Notes under the pieces: generated by a model
The model's database searches: none
Seen by the model: only the letters and a program-made list of their open reading frames with translations
Told to the model about the DNA's origin: nothing
Assembly: GCF_000023905.1 (NCBI RefSeq)
Contig: NC_013192.1
Span: 558,001-622,000 of the forward strand
Length of the DNA: 64,000 nucleotides
Source: Leptotrichia buccalis C-1013-b
Lineage (GTDB): Bacteria > Fusobacteriota > Fusobacteriia > Fusobacteriales > Leptotrichiaceae
Reading direction: 5' to 3'
In this document: positions 51,812 to 60,935 of the stretch, in pieces
How positions within the stretch are numbered: the first letter of the stretch is position 1
Layout of the letters: every line of letters starts with the position of its first letter
Program-made: the position numbers and the translations under genes

Positions 51812-54457
51812 ATGCCAAATGAACTGAATAAAGTTTATTCACCAAACGAGATAGAAGATAAATGGTATAAAATATGGGAAGAAAAAGGGTATTTTAATGC
51901 ACAGCACAATGCAGAAAAGCCAGGATATTCAATTGCTATTCCGCCACCAAATGTTACAGGGATTTTGCATATGGGGCATATGCTTAATAATTCAATACAG
52001 GATACAATTATTAGATACAAGAGAATGAGTGGATTTGATACGCTTTGGATTCCAGGAATGGATCATGCCGGAATTGCTACACAAAACAAAGTTGAGAGAA
52101 TGCTGGCTGATGAAGGAACTTCTAAAGAGGAAATTGGATATGATGAGTTTTTGAGAAGAACTTGGGAATGGAAGGAAAAACATGGCGGGCTAATTACAAA
52201 GCAGCTTAGAAAACTGGGAGTTTCGCTGGACTGGACAAGAGAGAGATTTACTATGGATGAAGGGCTTTCGGAAGCTGTAAAAGAAGTGTTTATCAAACTT
52301 TATAATGATGGGCTTATTTATCGTGGAGAATACATTGTAAACTGGTGTCCGCATGATAAGACTGCACTTGCTGATGATGAGGTGAATCATGAGGATAAAA
52401 ATGGAAAAATCTGGGAAATTAGATACCCGATTAAAGATAGTGATGAAGAATTTGTAATTGCTACAACTCGTCCTGAAACAATGCTTGGAGATACAGGAGT
52501 TGCAGTAAATCCTAATGATGAAAGATACAAACATCTGATTGGAAAAACTGTAATTTTGCCGCTTATGAATAGAGAAATTCCAATTGTGGCAGATGAGTAT
52601 GTAGATATGGAATTTGGAACTGGGGTAGTTAAAATGACTCCGTCACACGATCCTAATGACTTTGAAGTGGCAAAAAGAACTGGACTTGCATTTTTAAATA
52701 TTTTTACAGAAGATGCTCACGTAAATGAAAATGGTGGGAAATATCAGGGGCTAAAAAGATTTGATGCTAGAAAGGCTATACTTGCTGATTTGAAAGAGCA
52801 GGGGCTGCTAGTTGGAGTAAAAGATCATAAAAATGCTGTGGGGCATTGCTACAGATGTAATTCGGTTATTGAGCCAAGGGTTTCTACGCAATGGTTTGTA
52901 AAAATGGAGCCGCTTGCAAAAAGAGCATTGGAAGTTGTAAAAAATGGAAAAATTCAAATTACGCCGAAAAGATGGGAAAAAGTTTACTATAACTGGCTGG
53001 AAAATATAAGGGACTGGACAATTTCACGTCAAATCTGGTGGGGACACAGAATACCTGCTTATTATTCAGAAGATGGAACAGTTTTTGTGGCAAAAAGTCT
53101 GGAAGAGGCAAAAATTCAGGCACGTGAAAAATTTGGAAAAGATGTGAACTTGACGGAAGAAACAGATGTGCTTGATACTTGGTTTTCATCAGCATTGTGG
53201 CCATTTTCAACATTGGGCTGGCCAAATGAAACTGAAGATCTGAAAAAATTCTTTCCGACAAATGCACTTGTTACAGGTGCAGACATATTGTTCTTCTGGG
53301 TAGCAAGAATGGTAATGATGAGCCTTTACATAAAAGATGAAATTCCATTTAATTATGTTTATCTACACGGAATTATACGGGATGAAAAAGGTAGAAAAAT
53401 GAGTAAATCTCTAGGAAATTCGCCTGATCCCCTTGACTTGATAGCAAAATACGGTGCAGACGCAATAAGATTCAGCTTCTTGTACAATACTTCACAAGGA
53501 CAGGATATTCATTTTTCAGAAAAACTGCTTGAAATGGGTTCAGCTTTTGCAAATAAAGTGTGGAATGCGTCAAGATTTGTATTGTCAAATTTGGAAGATT
53601 TTGATGTTTCAACAACTGTGGATAAGTCGGAGTTAAAACTTGAAGATAAATGGATTTTATCCAAATTACAGACTGCTTCAAAATTGATTAATGAAAATAT
53701 GGAAAAATATGAATTAGATGCTGCTGCAAAATTGACTTATGAATTTTTCAGAGGGGATTTCTGTGACTGGTATGTGGAAATTGCCAAAACACGTGTTTAT
53801 GGACAAGAAGGTAGTGATAAAGTTGTGGCACAATGGGTATTAAGACACGTTCTTGATAAGGGGCTGAAAATGCTGCATCCATTTATGCCGTTTATTACCG
53901 AGGAAATTTGGCAAAAATTACAGACTGGCGAAGAAACAATTATGTTATCAGACTTTCCAAAAGAGGAAAAAGAGTTTATAAATATTGAGGCTGAAAAGGA
54001 ATTTGACTATCTGAAGGAAGTTATTTCGGCAATTAGAAATATTCGTGGAGAAACAAATGTTTCGCCATCTAAAAAAATTGAAGTTATCTTCAAGACAGCT
54101 GATGAAAATGCAAGAAATATTTTGCAAAATAATGCCAAAATATTGGATAAACTGGCAAATATTGAAAAATATGAATTTAATCTGGAAATTCCAAAGCTGG
54201 TAGGATTTAGACTGGTTGAAACAACTGAAATTTATGTTCCGCTCGCTGATTTGATTGATTTGGATAAGGAAATTGAAAAATTGGAAAAAAGTATTGCAAA
54301 AATTCAAAAAGATTTAGATAAAACTTTAAAAAAATTGTCCAATGAAAGTTTTGTTAAGAAGGCAAATCCTGAGGCTGTGAAAAAAGAAAGAAGAATAAAA
54401 GAGGAGCTTGAAAATAAAATTGCTAAATTAACAGAATCGATGAGTTTATATAGATAA
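51812..54457 (+). CDS. valS: Valyl-tRNA synthetase
   Basis: Charges tRNA-Val in the cytoplasm. The 881-residue class I enzyme has the HIGH motif in PPNVTGILHMGHML (about 45-58), the editing domain with ATTRPETMLGDTGVAV, the KMSKS motif in GRKMSKSLGNSPDP, a WFSSALWPFSTLGWP segment typical of ValS, and a C-terminal coiled coil (about 810-880). AGGAGG ribosome site. No T-box leader was seen upstream. Full length. Confidence 0.97.
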   Translation: MPNELNKVYSPNEIEDKWYKIWEEKGYFNAQHNAEKPGYSIAIPPPNVTGILHMGHMLNNSIQDTIIRYKRMSGFDTLWIPGMDHAGIATQNKVERMLADEGTSKEEIGYDEFLRRTWEWKEKHGGLITKQLRKLGVSLDWTRERFTMDEGLSEAVKEVFIKLYNDGLIYRGEYIVNWCPHDKTALADDEVNHEDKNGKIWEIRYPIKDSDEEFVIATTRPETMLGDTGVAVNPNDERYKHLIGKTVILPLMNREIPIVADEYVDMEFGTGVVKMTPSHDPNDFEVAKRTGLAFLNIFTEDAHVNENGGKYQGLKRFDARKAILADLKEQGLLVGVKDHKNAVGHCYRCNSVIEPRVSTQWFVKMEPLAKRALEVVKNGKIQITPKRWEKVYYNWLENIRDWTISRQIWWGHRIPAYYSEDGTVFVAKSLEEAKIQAREKFGKDVNLTEETDVLDTWFSSALWPFSTLGWPNETEDLKKFFPTNALVTGADILFFWVARMVMMSLYIKDEIPFNYVYLHGIIRDEKGRKMSKSLGNSPDPLDLIAKYGADAIRFSFLYNTSQGQDIHFSEKLLEMGSAFANKVWNASRFVLSNLEDFDVSTTVDKSELKLEDKWILSKLQTASKLINENMEKYELDAAAKLTYEFFRGDFCDWYVEIAKTRVYGQEGSDKVVAQWVLRHVLDKGLKMLHPFMPFITEEIWQKLQTGEETIMLSDFPKEEKEFINIEAEKEFDYLKEVISAIRNIRGETNVSPSKKIEVIFKTADENARNILQNNAKILDKLANIEKYEFNLEIPKLVGFRLVETTEIYVPLADLIDLDKEIEKLEKSIAKIQKDLDKTLKKLSNESFVKKANPEAVKKERRIKEELENKIAKLTESMSLYR

Positions 54458-54466
54458 TTTTTGGAC

Positions 54467-54495
54467 AGGAGCATTATTTTTATGCTCTTGTTTTG
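54467..54495 (+). terminator. Terminator of valS
   Basis: GAGCAT and ATGCTC around TATTTTT, followed by TTGTTTTGG. Short but clear. Confidence 0.65.
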
Positions 54496-54532
54496 GAATT
54501 TAAATAATTTTGAAAAATTTTTATAAATAAAG

Positions 54533-54560
54533 TTGCAAAATTAAAATTATGTTGTAAAAT
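54533..54560 (+). promoter_or_regulatory. Promoter upstream of the tiny lipoproteins
   Basis: TTGCAA (54533-54538), 16-bp spacer, TAAAAT (54555-54560), 34 bp before the first small lipoprotein ATG. Confidence 0.5.
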
Positions 54561-54594
54561 ATATTAAGTAAAATAAATTTAAAATGGAGGAAAT

Positions 54595-54708
54595 ATGAAA
54601 AAACTTTTAATATTGGTTTTATTGGCTATTGCCTTGAGTTCATGCGTATCAGCCAATGTAGGCGTTGGACCTGGTGGAGTGCATGGCGGAGTTGGAGTAT
54701 ATTTTTAA
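54595..54708 (+). CDS. Tiny lipoprotein 1 (37 residues)
   Basis: A 37-residue ORF with ATGGAGGA ribosome site: MKKLLILVLLAIALSSC is a perfect lipoprotein signal (lipobox LSSC, Cys17), leaving a mature peptide of only about 21 residues, rich in Gly and Val (NVGVGPGGVHGGVGVYF). It precedes a second such gene by 18 bp and the nfeD-SPFH pair. No known family. The mature peptide would be a short, uncharged, glycine-rich lipopeptide. Confidence 0.72.
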   Translation: MKKLLILVLLAIALSSCVSANVGVGPGGVHGGVGVYF

Positions 54709-54726
54709 AAGATTGGAGAAAAAATT

Positions 54727-54837
54727 ATGAAAAAGATGTTTATTCTGTTTATGATTTTATTTGCAATTACTGCTTGCAGCAGTGCGAATGCTGGAAGTAA
54801 GGGAAAAGGTGAAGTTAGAATTGGTGTAGGTTTTTAA
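54727..54837 (+). CDS. Tiny lipoprotein 2 (36 residues)
   Basis: A 36-residue ORF: MKKMFILFMILFAITACSS with lipobox ITAC (Cys17), mature part about 20 residues (SSANAGSKGKGEVRIGVGF). It shares the ...GVGxF ending and size with the upstream ORF, so the two are likely tandem paralogues. GGAG ribosome site. The stop is 14 bp before the nfeD-like ATG, so it is probably co-transcribed with nfeD and the SPFH gene. Confidence 0.72.
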   Translation: MKKMFILFMILFAITACSSANAGSKGKGEVRIGVGF

Positions 54838-54851
54838 AGGAGGCGATTAAA

Positions 54852-55280
54852 ATGGGAGCATTATTTTGGGCAATTTTGTCAGGGACTTTTGCAGTTTTGG
54901 AAATTATTATTCCTGGACTTGTAACAATATGGTTTGCTCTTTCGGCATTAATTGTAATGTTTTTTTCAAATTTTTCCAATGATTCGACAATTGAATTTTT
55001 CGTATTTGCAGTGCTTTCACTAATTTTTTTGATTTTTACACGTCCAGTTTTACGTAGATATATTGACATGCAGAAAAAAAATGGCTTTAATTCAAGCATG
55101 AAAGGAGCGGATGTAAAAGTTGAAAAAATCGTGGATGCTAGAAGAATTGAAAAGGAATATGAAGTAAAATTTAAAGGTTCCATCTGGACAGGAATAAGTG
55201 AAGAAATTTTTTCAGCTGGAGAAATTGTAAAAATTAAGGAATTTAGAGGAAATAAAATAATTCTAGAAAGAAAATATTAA
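54852..55280 (+). CDS. NfeD-family membrane protein
   Basis: A 142-residue protein with two or three N-terminal helices (about 5-70, LFWAILSGTFAVLEIIIPGL and FAVLSLIFLIFTRPVLRRYI) and a C-terminal OB-fold domain (about 80-142, KGADVKVEKIVDARRIEKEY, then KFKGSIWTGIS). This is the short NfeD form that partners SPFH proteins. It lies 30 bp upstream of the SPFH gene. The AAAGGAGG ribosome site overlaps the end of the preceding small lipoprotein gene. Confidence 0.85.
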   Translation: MGALFWAILSGTFAVLEIIIPGLVTIWFALSALIVMFFSNFSNDSTIEFFVFAVLSLIFLIFTRPVLRRYIDMQKKNGFNSSMKGADVKVEKIVDARRIEKEYEVKFKGSIWTGISEEIFSAGEIVKIKEFRGNKIILERKY

Positions 55281-55310
55281 TTTTAAAATGAAAATATAGG
55301 AGGTAATATT

Positions 55311-56210
55311 ATGTTGTTTTTACCATTAGTTGTTGTTCTTATTGTAACTACATTAATTTATGTTTTAAAAGCAGTAAAAATTGTGCCAGAATCACGAGTT
55401 CTTATTATTGAAAGACTAGGAAAATATGACAGATCCTTAAGCTCTGGACTAAGTTTTTTAAATCCATTTTTTGACAGAGTTGCAAGAAGTGTATCATTAA
55501 AGGAACAAGTTGTGGATTTCCCGCCTCAGCCAGTCATTACAAAAGACAATGCCACAATGCAGATTGATACAGTCGTTTATTTTCAAATAACTGATCCAAA
55601 GTTATACACTTATGGAGTGGAACGTCCACTTTCAGCGATTGAAAACTTAACGGCTACAACTTTGAGAAATATTATTGGAGATATGACAGTTGACCAAACT
55701 TTGACTTCAAGGGATATTATTAATACAAAAATGCGTCAAGAACTGGACGATGCAACAGATCCATGGGGAATAAAAGTAAATCGTGTGGAATTAAAAAGTA
55801 TTTTGCCACCAGCCGACATTCGTGTTGCAATGGAAAAGGAAATGAAGGCAGAGCGTGAAAAAAGAGCAAATATCTTGGAAGCACAAGCAAAAAGAGAAGC
55901 CGCAATACTTGTTGCAGAAGGTGAAAAACAAGCTGCAATTTTAAGAGCTGAAGCTAAAAAAGAAGAACAGATAAAAGAAGCCGAAGGACGAGCAGAAGCT
56001 ATTTTATCAGTTCAAAAGGCACAAGCAGAAGCATTAAGGTTATTAAACGAAGCAGCACCGACAAAAGCGGTATTATCACTAAAAGGAATGGAAACTTTTG
56101 AAAAAGTTGCAGATGGACAAGCAACAAAAATTATTATTCCAAGCGAATTACAAAATTTGGCTGGAATGGTAAGTGCATTTTCAGAGCTTTCTAAAACAGA
56201 TAAACAATAA
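55311..56210 (+). CDS. SPFH/stomatin-like membrane protein (QmcA type)
   Basis: A 299-residue protein with one N-terminal membrane helix (LPLVVVLIVTTLIYVLKAVK), an SPFH domain (about 25-185, RVLIIERLGKYDRSLSSGLS, DNATMQIDTVVYFQITDPKL) and a long Ala/Glu/Lys coiled coil (about 185-245) before a hydrophobic C-terminus. SPFH-NfeD pairs organise membrane microdomains and protein quality control in other bacteria. The neighbouring nfeD gene supports that role. Confidence 0.9.
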   Translation: MLFLPLVVVLIVTTLIYVLKAVKIVPESRVLIIERLGKYDRSLSSGLSFLNPFFDRVARSVSLKEQVVDFPPQPVITKDNATMQIDTVVYFQITDPKLYTYGVERPLSAIENLTATTLRNIIGDMTVDQTLTSRDIINTKMRQELDDATDPWGIKVNRVELKSILPPADIRVAMEKEMKAEREKRANILEAQAKREAAILVAEGEKQAAILRAEAKKEEQIKEAEGRAEAILSVQKAQAEALRLLNEAAPTKAVLSLKGMETFEKVADGQATKIIIPSELQNLAGMVSAFSELSKTDKQ

Positions 56211-56235
56211 AAAATAAATTTAATGTAATTGAGAA

Positions 56236-56262
56236 ATGCTGGATAAATATCCAGCTTTTTTT
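56236..56262 (+). terminator. Terminator after the SPFH gene
   Basis: GCTGGAT / ATCCAGC perfect stem with AAAT loop, followed by TTTTTTT. Confidence 0.9.
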
Positions 56263-56297
56263 AAATATTAAAAGATTGAAAATGTTGTTAATAATGT

Positions 56298-56326
56298 TTG
56301 ACTTTTAAACTTTCTAATGTTATAAA
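56298..56326 (+). promoter_or_regulatory. Promoter of fruK-fruA
   Basis: TTGACT (56298-56303), 17-bp spacer, TATAAA (56321-56326), 54 bp before the fruK ATG. Confidence 0.6.
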
Positions 56327-56379
56327 TATATAGTGGAAAATAATATTTAGAAATATAGTTAGATTTGAGGAGGAAAAAG

Positions 56380-57297
56380 ATGATTTACACATTGACATTA
56401 AATCCAGCGTTGGATTATGACATGTATCTTAAGGACGATTTGCAGGCTGAACATTTGAATCTTGCTCATGAAGTAAATTACAGAGCGGGTGGAAAAGGAA
56501 TTAATGTTTCAAAGGTACTGAAAAATTTGGATGTAGAATCTACAGCAATTGGATTTGTTGCAGGATTTGTTGGAGATTTTATTATCAGGGATCTAAAAAA
56601 GGATAATATCAAATCTGAATTTGTGGAACTTGAAGGAAATACTAGAATTAATGTAAAAATTAATGGTAACGACAAGGAAACTGAACTTACAGGGGTTTCA
56701 CCAGAAATTACAGCTGAGAAATTACAGGAATTAATTAACAAAATTTCTGATTTAAAAGATGGAGACATACTTGTACTTTCAGGAAGTGTCCCAGCTTCAA
56801 TCAGCAGCAAAATTTACAAAGAGCTATCTGAAAATGTAAAAGCTAATGTAGAAATTGTGCTTGATACAAGAGGAAATTTATTGCAGGATAATATTCACAA
56901 CAATCTTTTTGTTAAGCCAAATATTCATGAACTAAGAGAAATGTTTAATGAAAAATTGGAAACAAAAGCTGAAATTGTAGAAAAATGTAAATTCTTTTTG
57001 GATAAGGGCGTTAAAAATGTTATTCTTTCTAGAGGTGGTGAAGGTGCATTGCTTGTAAATAAAGACTTTGTGCTGGAAGCATCAGTTCCAAAAGGACAGC
57101 TGATTAATTCAATCGGAGCGGGAGATTCAATGGTTGCAGGATTTATCGCTGGATTTGTAAAAGGTCTTTCTCCAGAAGATTCATTTAGGCTTGCAGTTGC
57201 TTCAGGAAGTGCGACAGCTTATTCTTATGGACTTGCAGAAAAAGATTTGGTAAACAAATTGTATGATGAAATTGAGATTTCAAAGGAAACTTTCTAA
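56380..57297 (+). CDS. fruK: 1-phosphofructokinase
   Basis: Phosphorylates fructose-1-phosphate, the product of the fructose PTS, to fructose-1,6-bisphosphate. The 305-residue PfkB-family enzyme starts MIYTLTLNPALDYDMYLKD, contains GGKGINVSKVLKNL near residue 40 and the C-terminal GAGDSMVAGFIAGFV with the catalytic Asp. ATG 56380, with GAGGAGG upstream, is preferred over a TTG five codons earlier. It is followed by fruA; no FruR-type regulator gene is present. Confidence 0.93.
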   Translation: MIYTLTLNPALDYDMYLKDDLQAEHLNLAHEVNYRAGGKGINVSKVLKNLDVESTAIGFVAGFVGDFIIRDLKKDNIKSEFVELEGNTRINVKINGNDKETELTGVSPEITAEKLQELINKISDLKDGDILVLSGSVPASISSKIYKELSENVKANVEIVLDTRGNLLQDNIHNNLFVKPNIHELREMFNEKLETKAEIVEKCKFFLDKGVKNVILSRGGEGALLVNKDFVLEASVPKGQLINSIGAGDSMVAGFIAGFVKGLSPEDSFRLAVASGSATAYSYGLAEKDLVNKLYDEIEISKETF

Positions 57298-57332
57298 AAA
57301 TAGACTTGTATTAACGAAAATTAAATTTTAAT

Positions 57333-57385
57333 TTGAATAAAATAGTTATGATTTTTGAATCGAGTTTTAAAGTAGTTTTACTATG
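57333..57385 (+). repeat. Dispersed 53-bp repeat, copy B
   Basis: The copy in the fruK-fruA gap, 48 bp before fruA. It is 44/53 identical to the copy at 15412 and shares its first 17 bases exactly. The position inside an operon raises the possibility of an RNA-level role. Confidence 0.6.
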
Positions 57386-57432
57386 GTAAAAAATAAATTT
57401 AAAAAAATAAAATAAATAAGGATGGTGTAAAG

Positions 57433-59388
57433 ATGAAAATATCAGATTTACTGATTAAGGACAGAATAAATCTGGATGTGAAATCTACAAATAAAGTAGA
57501 TATTATTAAGGAACTTGCTAGATTACATGAAAAAACAGGTGTTTTAAACGATTATGATGGTTATGTTAAAGCATTAATGGCAAGGGAAGAGCAAAGTTCG
57601 ACTGGAATTGGAGAAGGAATTGCAATTCCGCATGCGAAAACAGAATTTGTAAAAAAACCTGCACTTGCTATGGGTAGAAAACCTGAAGGGATTGACTATG
57701 ATTCATTGGACGGTGAACCTGCGACACTGTTCTTTATGATTGCAGCTCCAGACGGTGCAAACAACACTCATATTGAAACACTTGCAAGATTATCACAATT
57801 ATTACTGGATGATGATTTTAAAGAGGCACTAGAAAACGCAAAAACTGCTGACGAAGTATTGGAAATTATTAACAAGGCTGAAGCAGAAAAATTTGCAGAA
57901 GAAGAAAAGAAAGAAGCAGTACCTGTACAAACTTTATCAGACGAAAATGCTCCTTACATAATCGCAGCAACAGCCTGCCCGACAGGAATTGCCCACACTT
58001 ATATGGCGGCAGAAGCACTTAAAAAAGCAGCTGATGAAATGGGAATAAACATAAAAGTTGAAACAAACGGTGCTGATGGTAGAAAAAATGTCTTAACTGA
58101 TGAAGATATTAAAAAAGCTACAGGTGTAATTTTAGCAATTAACAGAAATATCGAAGTTGATAGATTTGATGGAAAACCATTAATTCAAGTAGAGGCAAAA
58201 GAAGGAATTAATAATGCAAAAGCATTAATTCAACAAGTTTTAGATGGAAAAGCTCCTATTTTCCACGCAAGCGGATCTTCTACAGCTTCTTCAGAATCAG
58301 CTTCATCTGAGAAAAAAGGACTTTATAAACACCTGTTAAGTGGAGTTTCATACATGCTTCCGTTAGTAATAAGTGGAGGTATCTTAATTGCGTTGGCATT
58401 CTTGGTTGATACACTAACTGGGCATGCAAATGCAGGAAAAGATTTTGGTTCAACACACGAATTGGCAAAATTATTAATGACAGTTGGAAAAGCGGCATTT
58501 GGACTTTTCTTACCAATATTAGGTGGATATATAGCTTATAGCATTAGTGAAAGAGCGGCTTTATCTGCAGGATTAGTTGCAGGATTCTTAGCAACAACTC
58601 CTATAATTAAAGATGGTCCTGTTTCAGGATTTATTGGAGCATTAATTGGTGGATTTTTAGCAGGATATGTGGTTAAATTCCTAGTGTGGGCTTTTGCAGG
58701 ACTTCCAAGAGCGTTGAATGGACTAAAAATGATTTTATTCTATCCAGTATTTTCAGTATTAATAACAGGTACAATTATGTGGCTAGTAGTCAACCCATTA
58801 GCAACTGCATTAAATGTATGGATGAATAATGGGCTAGCTTCAATGCAAGGTGCAAGTGCAGTCTTATTAGGTGCTTTACTAGCAGGGATGATGGCTGTAG
58901 ATATGGGAGGCCCAATAAACAAAGTTGCCTATGTATTTGGAACAGGAACATTGACAGCGGCTACTATGACTAGTGGCGGAACTTTCCCAATGGCAGCAGT
59001 TATGGCTGGTGGAATGGTTCCTCCAATTGCAATCGCACTAGCTTCACAAATCTTTAAAAATAAATTTACTGAGCAAGAAAAAGAAGCAGGATTGACTAAC
59101 TATATTATGGGATTATCATTTATAACTGAAGGAGCAATTCCTTATGCGGCCGCAGATCCAGCAAGAGTTATTCCAGCAAGTGTTATTGGATCAGCAATAA
59201 CTGGAGCTTTGGTAGGATTATTCCAAATTAAAATACCTGCACCTCATGGTGGAATTTTAGTAATGGGATTAAGTAAAAATGCAGCTGGACATAGTGGATT
59301 CCTAATGTATTTAATTGCAATTCTAATTGGAAGTATAATTGCAGCTATTGTACTCGGGTTCTTGAAACCATCTATAAAAAAAGATTAA
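57433..59388 (+). CDS. fruA: PTS fructose transporter, EIIA-EIIB-EIIC fusion
   Basis: Imports and phosphorylates fructose to fructose-1-phosphate. The 651-residue protein has EIIA (about 1-150, H67 in EGIAIPHAKTEF), a linker rich in Glu/Lys, EIIB (about 172-275, phosphocysteine C182 in ATACPTGIAHTYMAAEAL), a Ser/Ala linker and the EIIC membrane domain (about 290-645, GISYMLP-like and GGPINKVAYVFGTG). The single-chain A-B-C order is typical of Firmicute-type FruA. Expressed with fruK. Confidence 0.94.
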   Translation: MKISDLLIKDRINLDVKSTNKVDIIKELARLHEKTGVLNDYDGYVKALMAREEQSSTGIGEGIAIPHAKTEFVKKPALAMGRKPEGIDYDSLDGEPATLFFMIAAPDGANNTHIETLARLSQLLLDDDFKEALENAKTADEVLEIINKAEAEKFAEEEKKEAVPVQTLSDENAPYIIAATACPTGIAHTYMAAEALKKAADEMGINIKVETNGADGRKNVLTDEDIKKATGVILAINRNIEVDRFDGKPLIQVEAKEGINNAKALIQQVLDGKAPIFHASGSSTASSESASSEKKGLYKHLLSGVSYMLPLVISGGILIALAFLVDTLTGHANAGKDFGSTHELAKLLMTVGKAAFGLFLPILGGYIAYSISERAALSAGLVAGFLATTPIIKDGPVSGFIGALIGGFLAGYVVKFLVWAFAGLPRALNGLKMILFYPVFSVLITGTIMWLVVNPLATALNVWMNNGLASMQGASAVLLGALLAGMMAVDMGGPINKVAYVFGTGTLTAATMTSGGTFPMAAVMAGGMVPPIAIALASQIFKNKFTEQEKEAGLTNYIMGLSFITEGAIPYAAADPARVIPASVIGSAITGALVGLFQIKIPAPHGGILVMGLSKNAAGHSGFLMYLIAILIGSIIAAIVLGFLKPSIKKD

Positions 59389-59403
59389 TTTAAAAAATAA
59401 ACA

Positions 59404-59446
59404 AAAAACCGCTTTATTTGATTAATTCATTTAAAACGGTTTTTTC
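59404..59446. terminator. Bidirectional terminator after fruA
   Basis: AAAAACCG and CGGTTTTT with a TTTA/TAAA inner stem. It separates fruA from the convergent TPR gene. Confidence 0.8.
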
Positions 59447-59473
59447 TTTTTTTCTCATTTTTAACCAACACCT

Positions 59474-60754
59474 TTATTGTATTGTCTTTTCCTCTTCATA
59501 ATTTATTTCCAGAACTTCCTTAATTTCATTCCCAAAATAAATTATTTTCGCCTCATTTGATATTGCCTGTGTCAATTCAAAAACGTTATTTTGTCCTAAA
59601 ATTTTTTCTGCCATTTCAAAGCTTTCGAGACTATTTAAGTTTGGATCAAGTACCATTTCAATCATTGCTTGTGCATAACCTAAATCTGCGGAATTTTTTA
59701 AATATTTAAAATAATCATTTTGTAAAGTTGTTTCTGTTTCTGTAAATTTTTTGTTTTGCAGTTTTGAAAGTTTATAAAAAGATTTATAATTTCCATTTTT
59801 TGCAGATATTTCGTACCAATTTATTGCATCATAAAGATTGTTCTCGTATTCGTTGTATTTTCCTAGCTGATAAGCCGCTTCTGACCGTATTTGTTTCAAA
59901 AAATTATTTTTAAAAATTTTTTCCAGTTTTTCATATTTATCAGATTTTGCAAATTTTCCATAAAATTTAGCGAGTCCCACATTTCCATATTCATTGTATT
60001 CAGCCGATTTTTTATAAAGAAATTCAGCATTAAAATCTTTTTGTAATTCAAGAGTTTTAGCATTTTCTGCACATTTTATATATTCTTTGTCTTTTTCATC
60101 TCCAAGCATACAATTAATATTGTGTAAAATTTCTTTTGTCAAATATAAAATATGACTTCCATTTGTCAACTTATCCTGAATTTCCTTAATTTTTTCAAAA
60201 TTTTTTCCCCAGAAATAATATTTTGCAAATTCATAGAGATTTTTGGCATTTTCGCCGTATTGTAAAATGTAGTAGAAATATCCGTCGATTGCCCAGAAGT
60301 TTTGTTCCATAATTGCAATGTAAAATAGTTTCATAATAGACTGTTCGGAAAAGTTAAAGCTTGTGACGTACCAGTTTCGAGCCAGATTCATATTTCCGCT
60401 TTTTTCTTCCAGCAAGCCTAGATAATATCCAGCTTTTATAATTCCGTTTTCAAATGCAATGTATAAATTACTTTCAGCCTTGCTCAAATTTCCTTCGCAA
60501 AAATAATAATATTTTCCAAGTTCATAATATCCCATTCGATGAAGTTTTCTCATTTTTTTCAGAATTTTTTTTGCTTTAGTAAATTCTCCATTTTTTATAA
60601 AGTTTTCCACTTTTTTCAAATTTTTATTATATTCCAGAATATTCCCCTCTTCATCCACAGTATATCCAGTTTTCCTTTCCAATTCCTCCAAAGTCCGAAT
60701 ATTCACAAAAATGTTCCCAATCCGTTGATTTATCCCCTTTAAATAATTTTTCAT
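59474..60754 (-). CDS. TPR/Sel1-like repeat protein
   Basis: A 426-residue, mostly helical protein from ATG 60754; an in-frame GTG at 60796 would add 14 basic residues. The sequence is a series of about 34-36-residue helix pairs with AYQLGKYNEYENNLYDAINW, YKLSKLQNKKF, MGYYELGKYYYFCEGNLSKA and YAQAMIEM turns, the pattern of Sel1/TPR solenoids that mediate protein contacts. No signal peptide or enzyme domain. The IS605 element is inserted beside its 5' side. Function unknown. Confidence 0.7.
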   Translation of the reverse strand: MKNYLKGINQRIGNIFVNIRTLEELERKTGYTVDEEGNILEYNKNLKKVENFIKNGEFTKAKKILKKMRKLHRMGYYELGKYYYFCEGNLSKAESNLYIAFENGIIKAGYYLGLLEEKSGNMNLARNWYVTSFNFSEQSIMKLFYIAIMEQNFWAIDGYFYYILQYGENAKNLYEFAKYYFWGKNFEKIKEIQDKLTNGSHILYLTKEILHNINCMLGDEKDKEYIKCAENAKTLELQKDFNAEFLYKKSAEYNEYGNVGLAKFYGKFAKSDKYEKLEKIFKNNFLKQIRSEAAYQLGKYNEYENNLYDAINWYEISAKNGNYKSFYKLSKLQNKKFTETETTLQNDYFKYLKNSADLGYAQAMIEMVLDPNLNSLESFEMAEKILGQNNVFELTQAISNEAKIIYFGNEIKEVLEINYEEEKTIQ

Positions 60755-60831
60755 TTTTCTTCCATCTTTCTTTTTTATTTTTTTGAAATTATACACTTGA
60801 AATACTTTGATGTCAAACTAGACAGTGAACT

Positions 60832-60935
60832 ACTCCCGCTTTTAGAAGCGGAAGCTTCTTGGGAAGTATCTTCTTTTGTTAGCCAAATATATTTACCAAG
60901 CTCTTCGGGCAGTTCCTACCCTGTCTTTTTATTTC
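60832..60935 (-). ncRNA. Omega-RNA-like right end of the IS605 element
   Basis: Non-coding sequence after the tnpB stop. The part at 60873-60918 matches the IStron 3' end (29130-29175) at 38 of 46 positions without gaps. It is followed by the terminal hairpin. In this family it forms the TnpB guide-RNA scaffold. Confidence 0.6.
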
